Notes under the pieces: generated by a model | Told to the model about the DNA's origin: nothing | What the model saw: only the letters and a program-made list of their open reading frames with translations | Databases searched by the model: none | Part shown: positions 8,924 to 15,412 of the stretch, piece after piece | Numbering within the stretch: position 1 is the stretch's first letter | Layout: the number at the start of each line of letters is the position of its first letter | Translations under genes and position numbers: made by a program | From: Bradyrhizobium sp. ORS 375 | GTDB lineage: Bacteria > Pseudomonadota > Alphaproteobacteria > Rhizobiales > Xanthobacteraceae | Direction of reading: 5' to 3' | Assembly: GCF_000239775.1 (NCBI RefSeq) | Contig: NZ_CAFI01000097.1 | Coordinates: 1 to 34,310 of the forward strand | DNA: 34,310 bases

Positions 8924-11374
8924 ATGAACGGGGTCGAGAACAGAGGCTGGTCGCTGCGGCAGGGCCTGTTCGCCAAATATGTCGTGTCGCTGGTCGGGCT
9001 CGTCGTGTTCGTCCTGGCAGTGAACGGCGCGACCGAAACCTGGATCAGCTATCAGTCCACCAAAGCGAGCCTGACCGCCGCGATGGCCGAGAAGGCCGAT
9101 GCAAGCGCCCGGCGGATCGACCAGGCGGTGTCCGACCTGCAGCGCCAGATCAGCTGGGTCACGCGGGCGAGCGCCAATACCCTGGAGCTTCGCCGCGCCG
9201 ACTACGTGCAGCTGCTGAGCCAGGCGCCGGCGGTGCGGCAGCTCTATCAGCTCGACGGCCAGGGCCGCGAGCAGCTCCGCGTCTCGCGCACCTCGATTTC
9301 GTTCTCGTCGGGCAACGATCTGTCGCGAGATTTGCGCTTCACCGACACCGTCACCTATGGCAGCAATTTCTCGGCCGTCACCTTCAAGGGCGCGCAGCCG
9401 ATGATGTCGATCTCGGTCGCGCATTCCGGCTTCAATGCCGGTGTCACCGTGGCCGACATCGATCTCGACTTCCTCGAAGACTTCATGACCGAGGCGCAGG
9501 TCGGCAAGGTTGGCATCGCCTATGTCGTCGATCCCAAGGGCCAGGTGCTGGCGAGCTCGGCGAAGGGGCCGGCCGTCGGCCAGGACCTCGCGAAGCTGCC
9601 GCAGGTCGCCGCTGTGCTCGCGCCGGACGGCCAGTCGCTGGCGTCCGGCACGGACAGCAACGGGCACGCCGTCCTGACGGCGGCCGCGACCTTGCCGAAG
9701 CTCGGCTGGGTGGTGTTCTTCGAGCAATCGACGGCGCATGCGCTGGCGCCGATCCGCGACCAGCTGCTGCGCGGCGCGCTCTTGATCGCGCTCGGCCTTG
9801 CGGTCGCGATCTTTGCCGGCTCGCTGCTCGCCCGGCGCATGCTCGTTCCGATCACGGCGCTGCGCGCCGGTGCGCGCCGGCTCGGCGCCGGCGATTTCGG
9901 TCAGCGTATCGAGGTGAAGACCCATGACGAGCTCGAGGAGCTGGCGGATCAGTTCAACAGCATGGCCGGCCAGCTGGCGCAGTCCTATGCCGTGCTGGAA
10001 GCGAAGGTCGAGGAGCGCACGCGCGATCTCGCCCAGTCGATCAACGAGCTGAAGGTGCTGGAGGAGGTCGGCCGCGCGGTGGCGTCCTCGCTCGACCTCA
10101 ATGCCGTGCTGCCCACGGTAGCGGCGCGCGCGCTCGAGATCACCGCGGCCGACGCCGTGCTGATCTATTCCTACGATGCCGCCGAACGCCGCTTCGCGCT
10201 GGTCGAAGCCAAGGGCGTCGATCAGGATGGTGCGCACAAGGTGCTCGACGAGCAGGCGAGCCTGCTGTCGGAGTCCGTGCGCAGCGGCGAGCCGATTGCG
10301 ATCGCCGAGCTCGAAAGTGCGCCCGATCATCCGCTGCGCGATGTGGCGGTGGCCGCTGGCTTCCATGCCGTGCTGTTCACGCCGCTGGTCGACCAGCAGG
10401 GCGTGCTCGGCGCGCTGGTGGTGCTCCGGCGGTCTGCCGGCGCTTTCCCGCCGAACCTGATCGGTCTGATGCGCACCTTCGCCAACCAGGCCGTGCTCGC
10501 GATGCGCAATGCACGGCTATTCACCGAGGTCGACCAGAAGGGACGCGAGCTGGCGCTGACCCACGCGACCGTGCAGCAGCAGGCGGCGAAGCTCACCGAG
10601 CAGACCGAGCAGCTGCGCGAATGGAACAAGTCGCTGGAAGACCGCGTCGAGAGGCAGCTCGCCGAGATCGAGCGTATCAGACGGCTCGAGCGCTTCCTGG
10701 CGCCGCAGGTCGCGCAGATCATCGCCTCCTCGGACGGCCACGATGCGCTGCTCGAAAGCCATCGCCGCGAGGTCACCGTCGTGTTCTGCGACCTGCGCGG
10801 CTTTACCGCCTTCACCGAGACGACCGAGCCCGAAGAGGCGATGAACGTGCTGCGCGAATATCACGCGGCGCTCGGCAAGCTGATCTTCAAATATGAGGGT
10901 ACGCTCGACCGCTACGCCGGCGACGGCGTGATGATCCTGTTCAACGCGCCGATCCCGTTCGAGGACCACACCACGCGCGCGGTGAGGATGGCTCTGGAGA
11001 TGCGCGAGGAGATCGGCGGGCTGACCGAGCGCTGGAAGAATCGCGGCCACAGCCTGGGGTTTGGCGTCGGCATCGCCGTGGGCTACGCCACGCTCGGCCA
11101 GGTCGGCTTCGAGAACCGGCTGGAATATGCCGCCATCGGCAGCGTCACCAACCTCGCCTCGCGCCTCTGCGACGCCGCCAAGGCCGGCCAGGTGATCGCC
11201 TCGCGCCGAGTCTACGGCGTCGTCGAAACGTCGGTCGATGCGCGGCCGATCGACGACCTGCATCTCAAGGGCTTCAATCATCCGGTCCTGGCGATGGAGA
11301 TCCTGCGCTGGCACGGGGAGGGTGCGGAGGCCGGGGACGCCATGGAGGAGCCGCGGCGGTCGGCGGTGACGTGA
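8924..11374 (+). CDS. Membrane sensor class III adenylate/guanylate cyclase (Cache-HAMP-GAF-cyclase)
   Basis: An 816-residue inner-membrane receptor. Order: TM1 (about 20-41), Cache-like periplasmic sensor (about 42-280), TM2 (about 281-304), HAMP (about 305-356), GAF (about 392-535), coiled coil (about 540-595), class III cyclase (about 616-800). Both metal-binding aspartates are present: D623 in FCDLRGFT and D667 in DRYAGDGVM. The transition-state residues N743 and R747 are also present (IGSVTNLASRL). The substrate-specifying Lys is Arg663, and the usual Asp/Thr is Ser740. A small residue there resembles the class IIIb group, so cAMP is likely but not certain. A GAGGGG ribosome site lies 8 bases before the ATG. 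The crp-like gene is 2.6 kb upstream, in the opposite direction. Confidence 0.92.
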   Translation: MNGVENRGWSLRQGLFAKYVVSLVGLVVFVLAVNGATETWISYQSTKASLTAAMAEKADASARRIDQAVSDLQRQISWVTRASANTLELRRADYVQLLSQAPAVRQLYQLDGQGREQLRVSRTSISFSSGNDLSRDLRFTDTVTYGSNFSAVTFKGAQPMMSISVAHSGFNAGVTVADIDLDFLEDFMTEAQVGKVGIAYVVDPKGQVLASSAKGPAVGQDLAKLPQVAAVLAPDGQSLASGTDSNGHAVLTAAATLPKLGWVVFFEQSTAHALAPIRDQLLRGALLIALGLAVAIFAGSLLARRMLVPITALRAGARRLGAGDFGQRIEVKTHDELEELADQFNSMAGQLAQSYAVLEAKVEERTRDLAQSINELKVLEEVGRAVASSLDLNAVLPTVAARALEITAADAVLIYSYDAAERRFALVEAKGVDQDGAHKVLDEQASLLSESVRSGEPIAIAELESAPDHPLRDVAVAAGFHAVLFTPLVDQQGVLGALVVLRRSAGAFPPNLIGLMRTFANQAVLAMRNARLFTEVDQKGRELALTHATVQQQAAKLTEQTEQLREWNKSLEDRVERQLAEIERIRRLERFLAPQVAQIIASSDGHDALLESHRREVTVVFCDLRGFTAFTETTEPEEAMNVLREYHAALGKLIFKYEGTLDRYAGDGVMILFNAPIPFEDHTTRAVRMALEMREEIGGLTERWKNRGHSLGFGVGIAVGYATLGQVGFENRLEYAAIGSVTNLASRLCDAAKAGQVIASRRVYGVVETSVDARPIDDLHLKGFNHPVLAMEILRWHGEGAEAGDAMEEPRRSAVT

Positions 11375-11530
11375 GCTGTACCACGGAGGATGAGGATCGC
11401 TTTTGCAGTCGGCGATCCATCTCCCATGCGCGAGCTCATGGTTGATGCGCGGTGTCGCTTTCGGTGCTGAGCTCTCATCATGAAAGCGCCGCGTTAGCTG
11501 CGCCGATGAACGCGGGCTACAAACCCTCTT

Positions 11531-11558
11531 CATGAACACGCCTCTTAGCGTGTTCATG
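11531..11558. repeat. Perfect 11-bp hairpin after the cyclase gene
   Basis: CATGAACACGC and GCGTGTTCATG form a perfect inverted repeat around a 6-base loop (ctctta). No T-run follows on either strand, so it is not a standard Rho-independent terminator. It lies 157 bp after the cyclase stop. Surrounding sequence (about 11430-11600) contains a second, diverged copy of the TCATGGT-GATG-GC stretch. Confidence 0.6.
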
Positions 11559-11590
11559 GTCGATGTGCAGGATCCCGTTGGGTGCCAGAA

Positions 11591-11729
11591 CCTCATGGTG
11601 AGGAGCGTCGCGCCAATCTGGCCGCGATAGAATGAGATCTTCGTCCGCGGCGCGTCTCGAACCATGAGGCCCCGCCGGTGGCCTCGCCCTTCGAGACGCC
11701 CGCCTTCGGCGGGCTCCTCAGGGTGAGGG
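11591..11729. repeat. Dispersed palindromic intergenic repeat (CCTCATGGTGAGGAGC type)
   Basis: It begins CCTCATGGTGAGGAGC, contains GCGTCTCGAACCATGAGGCC and ends CTCCTCAGGGTGAGG, with a UUCG-type hairpin (GCCCGCC TTC GGCGGGC) near the right end. I recognise this mosaic as a common intergenic repeat of Bradyrhizobium-type genomes; copy number here cannot be checked. It has no coding potential. Confidence 0.65.
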
Positions 11730-11761
11730 GGAGGCAGCACGTCGAGGGGAGGCAGCACGTC
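11725..11761. repeat. Short tandem duplication, two 18-19 bp units
   Basis: Two adjacent copies of GAGGGG(G)AGGCAGCACGTC (11725-11743 and 11744-11761), differing only by one G in a run. It sits at the right edge of the preceding palindromic repeat and looks like a local slippage or duplication event. Confidence 0.8.
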
Positions 11762-11804
11762 GCGGTCGTTTCCGTAAAATAAAATCTTATTGCCATTTTT
11801 CGGA

Positions 11805-12255
11805 AATCGTGATTATCTCCGCGTATCCCGCCTCAAGCAGAAGGGGCGTAGCGCGCGATCGTCACGACACGCGAGGCGGGAATGCGATGGCCGTGGTAGC
11901 TCGCAGCATGTCCTTTGGGCGTGCGGACGAACGAGCTGTCACGGACGGTCAAGTCGCGTGGTCCTGGCCTCCCGAAGCTGAGGTCCGCGCAACGTGCGAA
12001 GCACGTTGTCGCGATACGGTGGCCAACAAGCCGGCGCACCGGGGAGATCGCGAAGCAGCCGTCAACCCATCGCGCAGGGAATGCCGGCGTGTCCGGCTTT
12101 GCCTGTGGTACCTGCCGCCTGCATTCTTTTCCGCAGGCGGGCCATGGGTGAGGCCCTCACCCGGCATTCCCTGCGCCCTCTGCATGCTTGCGAGGGACGG
12201 ACTGATTGCACGACTCGGGCCGAGTGGGCCGCGAGGTCGCGCGTGCATGTCTCTG
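11805..12255 (+). repeat. Long structured dispersed element, probably non-coding
   Basis: About 450 bp with nested secondary structure: an 8-bp stem with GAA loop (11990-12008, CAACGTGC/GCACGTTG), perfect 16-bp outer arms GCGCAGGGAATGCCGG (12072-12087) and CCGGCATTCCCTGCGC (12161-12176), an inner hairpin CCGCCTGC/GCAGGCGG (12115-12140) and a GGGTGAG/CTCACCC hairpin (12146-12162). I recognise the sequence type as a long intergenic repeat scattered through Bradyrhizobium and relatives, often mis-annotated as a small hypothetical protein. No function is known to me. The boundaries are approximate. Confidence 0.6.
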
Positions 12256-12339
12256 ATCCATAACCGATCTGTATCTAGAACCGATTTGTTCTCTCGCCGA
12301 TCCTCGTTGTTTGAACCGTGAATCCGCTCCCCCTCCGCC

Positions 12340-12490
12340 GTCGTCCCGGACAAGCCGCGACGCGCGCAGCGCATCGCGGCGCCGATCCGGGACTGATACT
12401 CCGCGGCCACCATGAGACGCGAGACATCAACTACACGCCTGCCTCAAACTCCTCCCTGTGGTTATGGATCCCGGCGTGCGCCGGGATGAC
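12340..12490. repeat. Dispersed palindromic repeat (GTCGTCCCGG ... CCGGGATGAC type)
   Basis: It opens with GTCGTCCCGGACAAGCCGCG and closes with TATGGATCCCGGCGTGCGCCGGGATGAC split over the right arm. Related copies are at 21367-21484 and 29252-29384 in this window, all intergenic. Confidence 0.7.
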
Positions 12491-12528
12491 AACGGAGTTT
12501 GTTTTGACAGCACCGGCTCTCAACAGCC

Positions 12529-12609
12529 GTCATTGCGAGCGCGGCGAAGCAATCCAGGGGCTGAGTATGCGGCTCTGGATTGCTTCGTCGCTTCGCTCCT
12601 CGCAATGAC
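12529..12609. repeat. GTCATTGCGAG palindromic repeat, copy 1
   Basis: The left arm GTCATTGCGAGCG... runs into CGAAGCAATCCAG, and the right arm CTGGATTGCTTCG... ends CGCAATGAC. The arms are imperfect, the right one being longer by several bases. A second copy at 19118-19191 is perfect. This repeat class is widespread between genes in alphaproteobacteria. Confidence 0.85.
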
Positions 12610-12640
12610 CGTGGCGAGATTTGTCGGCGCATTCATCCGC

Positions 12641-12770
12641 CGTAGGATGGGCAAAGGCGCCTGGGAGGTTGGCGTTGTGAGCCATGCTGTCGCGCGCCGT
12701 GCCCACCGCGGTCGTGCGGCGACGAACGGCGGGCACGCGTCGCCTCCGGCGCCGCTTTGCCTACCCTACG
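12641..12770. repeat. Palindromic repeat (CGTAGGATGGGCAAAGG type)
   Basis: The left end CGTAGGATGGGCAAAGGCGCC is nearly the reverse complement of the right end (GGCGCCGCTTTGCCTACCCTACG, 12748-12770). The inner part holds CGTGCCCACCG and CGGCGGGCACG arms. It ends 10 bp before the stop codon of the marR gene. Confidence 0.75.
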
Positions 12771-12779
12771 AGGCCCCTA

Positions 12780-13337
12780 TTAGTACGCCTGCTTCGCGTC
12801 CGCCTCTTCGCTCGTCTGGATCAAATCCAGGCTCGCCTCGATCTTGCCGATCAGCCGGTCGAACAGCTTGCGCTCGTCCGCCGACAGGCAGGCCATGATC
12901 TCGCGCTCGCGCTGCTGCAGCCGCGGGATCAGCTCCTCGTACAGCGTCTTGCCCTTGCGCGTCAGCCGCAGCCGGAATTCGCGGCGGTCGTCGGCATTCT
13001 CCACGCGCTCGATCAGGCGCCGCTCCAGCAACGACGTCACCGCACGGCTGATGGTCGATTTGTGCGTGCGGGTGCAGGCTGCGACATATTGCGCGCTGCA
13101 GGCCTCGCGGCGGAAGCCGAGCGTCGCGAGCACCCGCCATTCCGGAATGTCGAGCCCGTAGCGCTCGCGGTATTCGCTGGCGAGCGCCGCGCTCACCTCG
13201 GCGGCCAGCCGGTTGAGCCGGAACGGTGCGAATTTGAACAGATCGAGCCGCTCGTCGCCCTGCGGCAGTGCGGCATTCCGGTCGCCGTCGGTGGGTTTCG
13301 CCGGCCGCCTGGACGCCGCGCTGGATGAGGTCGCCAC
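12780..13337 (-). CDS. MarR-family transcriptional regulator
   Basis: A 185-residue winged-helix regulator. The MarR core spans about residues 32-165: dimerisation helix (FKFAPFRLNRLAAEVS), recognition helix region (HKSTISRAVTSLLERRLIER) and wing (ENADDRREFRLRLTRKG). The first 30 residues are polar and probably disordered. The start is a GTG with GGAG seven bases upstream. It is divergent from the flavoprotein-hmgA-fahA operon. The shared 178-bp gap has a promoter-like sequence overlapped by a 20-bp imperfect palindrome, so repression of the operon until an aromatic ligand binds is the likely role. The ligand is unknown. Two cysteines (about 90 and 98) lie near the DNA-binding domain. Confidence 0.9.
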   Translation of the reverse strand: MATSSSAASRRPAKPTDGDRNAALPQGDERLDLFKFAPFRLNRLAAEVSAALASEYRERYGLDIPEWRVLATLGFRREACSAQYVAACTRTHKSTISRAVTSLLERRLIERVENADDRREFRLRLTRKGKTLYEELIPRLQQREREIMACLSADERKLFDRLIGKIEASLDLIQTSEEADAKQAY

Positions 13338-13360
13338 GTTCGCGCTCCGATTTTTTTGAG

Positions 13361-13391
13361 TTGACGCGGCCGAGGCCGTCAGCTTTAGAAT
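13361..13391 (+). promoter_or_regulatory. Candidate sigma-70 promoter for the flavoprotein-hmgA-fahA operon
   Basis: TTGACG (13361-13366) is followed by TTTAGA (13384-13389, spacer 17) or TAGAAT (13386-13391, spacer 19). It points toward the flavoprotein gene at 13516 and is immediately followed or overlapped by the palindrome at 13390-13409. Inferred from sequence only. Confidence 0.45.
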
Positions 13392-13409
13392 AGTTGCAGA
13401 TGAGACTAT
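13390..13409. promoter_or_regulatory. Candidate MarR operator palindrome
   Basis: ATAGTTGCAGATGAGACTAT is a 20-bp imperfect palindrome, with 7 of 10 base pairs symmetric and perfect 5-bp outer arms ATAGT/ACTAT. It sits at the expected transcription start of the downstream operon. Size, symmetry and position fit a MarR-type operator; the protein-site pairing is inferred from adjacency. Confidence 0.5.
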
Positions 13410-13515
13410 CTGGCAAGTCAGTCGTCCGGCAAGGCAGCCGTCAAGTCAGACGCGGGTCTCAGCTGAGGAAATGTCGGTCGCTTCCATCGTCAAGAAACCA
13501 TAAGGCGAGCAAGCC

Positions 13516-15150
13516 ATGGTGCAGACCAATCCGGGGCAGGGCGCAAGCCAGGCGAAGGTTCAGTTCGGCTATATCAGGCACGGCGATCAGGACCAGGCCG
13601 CGCCGGTCGCGCATCCCGTCGTGGTCGTCGGCGCCGGTCCCGTCGGCCTGTCCTTCGCGATCGATCTTGCGCAGCGCGGCCACGCCGTGGTGGTGCTCGA
13701 CGACGCCGACCGCATCGGCGAAGGCTCGCGCGCGATCTGCTTCTCCAAGCGATCACTGGACTATTGGGACCGGCTCGGCGTCGGCGACCGCATGGTCGAC
13801 AAGGGCGTGGTGTGGAACGTCGGCCGCATCTTTCACGGCCCGTCCGAGCTCTATCAGTTCAACCTGCTGCCGGAGCCGGGCCACAAGCGCCCGGCCTTCA
13901 TCAATCTGCAGCAGTTCTATGCCGAGGCCTATCTGGTCGATCGGGTCAATGCGCTGCCGTCGATCTCGCTGCGCTGGCGCAACAAGGTGACGGCGCTCGA
14001 GCAGCGCAATGACGGCGCGGTGCTCACGATCGAAACCCCGGATGGCCCCTATCGCCTGTCGGCGCAATACGTCATCGCCTGCGATGGTGCGCGCTCGTCG
14101 CTGCGGCAGATGGTTGGTGCCGGCTTCTCGGGAAAAGTGTTCGAGGATCAGTTCCTGATCGCCGACGTCAAGATGACGGCGGAGTTTCCGACCGAGCGCT
14201 GGTTCTGGTTCGATCCGCCGTTCCATGCCGGACGCTCGGCGTTGCTGCACCGCCAGCCGGACGACGTCTGGCGCATCGATCTGCAGCTCACGCCGGATTG
14301 CGATCCGCAGGTCGAGAAGAAGCCGGAGAATGTCCGGCCGCGCATCGCGCGCATGCTCGGTCATGACAAGTTCGAGTTCGAATGGATCTCGCTGTACAAG
14401 TTCCAGTGCCGGCGCATGGAGCGCTTCATCCATGGCCGCGTGATCTTCGCCGGCGATTCCGCGCATCAGGTGTCGCCATTCGGCGCGCGCGGCGCCAATT
14501 CGGGCCTGGAGGACGCAGAGAACCTGTCGTGGAAGCTCGATCGCGTGCTGCGCGGCACGTCGCCGTCGGATCTGCTCGAGACCTATCACATCGAGCGCAG
14601 CGCCGCGGCCGACGAGAACATCCGCGAATCGACCCGCGCCACCGACTTCATGGCCCCGGTCAGCGCGCAGGAGGCGCGGCTGCGCAAGGCGGTGCTGTCG
14701 CTCGCCAAGGAGACCGAGTTCGGCAAGCGCATGGTCAACGGCGGCCGGCTGTCGGTGCCATCGGTGTACGAGACGCCGCTGTCGACCGCCGATGCCGAAG
14801 CGTGGTCGAGCGGACCCTGTCCGGGCACCTCGATGCTGGATGCGCCGCTCAAGGCCGCCGACGGGCGGCACCTTTATCTCACCGACGCGTTCAATGCGCA
14901 GGGCCGGCGCTTCACCGTGCTGTCGTTCGCCAACGGCGGAACGACCGATGTGCCGGACGGGGTCGGTGTCATTCGGATCGGCGATGCCGATGGATTGGCC
15001 GATGCAGAGGGATTCGCCGGCAAGCGGTATGGCGCTGTCCCGGGCACATCCTATCTGCTGCGTCCGGACGGCTATGTGGCGGCGCGCTTCCAGCATCCGA
15101 CGCGAACGGCAATCGAGTCTGCCGTCGCTCGCGCCTCCGGTCTGAGCTGA
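13516..15150 (+). CDS. FAD-dependent aromatic hydroxylase (PheA/TfdB, MhpA/MhaA-like)
   Basis: A 544-residue single-component-type flavoprotein of the FAD_binding_3 family, which inserts one oxygen into phenolic rings using NAD(P)H. The FAD dinucleotide fold is at about residues 35-45 (VVVVGAGPVGLSFAIDLAQ), the DG motif near 190 (ACDGARSSLRQ) and the GD motif at about 310-335 (VIFAGDSAHQVSPFGARGA). A C-terminal thioredoxin-like domain follows. It is first in an operon with DUF2783, an MBL-fold gene, hmgA and fahA. That context and its size suggest a hydroxylase making homogentisate, for example from 3-hydroxyphenylacetate as described for MhaA of Pseudomonas putida. The substrate is an inference; a 3-(3-hydroxyphenyl)propionate-type substrate is possible. 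Confidence 0.88.
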   Translation: MVQTNPGQGASQAKVQFGYIRHGDQDQAAPVAHPVVVVGAGPVGLSFAIDLAQRGHAVVVLDDADRIGEGSRAICFSKRSLDYWDRLGVGDRMVDKGVVWNVGRIFHGPSELYQFNLLPEPGHKRPAFINLQQFYAEAYLVDRVNALPSISLRWRNKVTALEQRNDGAVLTIETPDGPYRLSAQYVIACDGARSSLRQMVGAGFSGKVFEDQFLIADVKMTAEFPTERWFWFDPPFHAGRSALLHRQPDDVWRIDLQLTPDCDPQVEKKPENVRPRIARMLGHDKFEFEWISLYKFQCRRMERFIHGRVIFAGDSAHQVSPFGARGANSGLEDAENLSWKLDRVLRGTSPSDLLETYHIERSAAADENIRESTRATDFMAPVSAQEARLRKAVLSLAKETEFGKRMVNGGRLSVPSVYETPLSTADAEAWSSGPCPGTSMLDAPLKAADGRHLYLTDAFNAQGRRFTVLSFANGGTTDVPDGVGVIRIGDADGLADAEGFAGKRYGAVPGTSYLLRPDGYVAARFQHPTRTAIESAVARASGLS

Positions 15151-15161
15151 AGGATATGGTC

Positions 15162-15389
15162 ATGGCCCTCTCGACCGCCTCCAACTTCGCCAAGCCTGAT
15201 GATGCCTTCCGCGCCATCGTCGAGGCGCATCGCGGCCTCTCGGAGAAAGACAGCGCCGATCTCGATGCGGCGCTGGTCCTGATCCTGGCCAATCACATCG
15301 GCGACATCACCGTGTTGCGCGAGGCGATCACGCTCGCCAAGCGGCGCATGATCGACACCAGTCAGCAACAGCAACAACAGCAGCAATAG
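15162..15389 (+). CDS. DUF2783 small protein, possible hydroxylase coupling partner
   Basis: A 75-residue, mostly helical acidic protein beginning MALSTASNFAKPDD, matching my recollection of DUF2783. The ATG at 15162 has AAGGA at seven bases; the ATG at 15156 is too close to that site. It begins 11 bp after the flavoprotein stop and ends 23 bp before the MBL gene, so it is in the operon. The C terminus is a run of eight glutamines (CAG/CAA, 15363-15386). The P. putida 3-hydroxyphenylacetate hydroxylase has, as I recall, a similarly small coupling protein (MhaB); equivalence is a hypothesis. No catalytic motif is visible. Confidence 0.8.
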   Translation: MALSTASNFAKPDDAFRAIVEAHRGLSEKDSADLDAALVLILANHIGDITVLREAITLAKRRMIDTSQQQQQQQQ

Positions 15390-15412
15390 CCGCAGACATA
15401 AGGAATGAACTG

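Larger units (their letters stand above)
11375..12779. other. Gene-poor 1.4-kb intergenic region filled with repeats
   Basis: No frame here has protein character. Open frames such as the 170-codon one at 11809-12321 are rich in Arg/Cys/Ser and follow the repeats rather than a gene. The stretch holds a perfect hairpin (11531-11558), a palindromic repeat (11591-11729), a short tandem duplication (11725-11761), a long structured element (about 11805-12255) and three more palindromic repeat types (12340-12490, 12529-12609, 12641-12770). It separates the cyclase gene from the convergent end of the marR gene. Confidence 0.8.

Noticed and set aside
11809-12321. A 170-codon open frame in the long structured repeat
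   Set aside because: The sequence follows the hairpin arms, lacks protein character, and I recognise the repeat type as commonly mis-annotated as a hypothetical protein.
12318-12898. Open frames of 96 to 146 codons across the palindromic repeats
   Set aside because: They consist mostly of translated repeat arms and run into the antisense of the marR gene.
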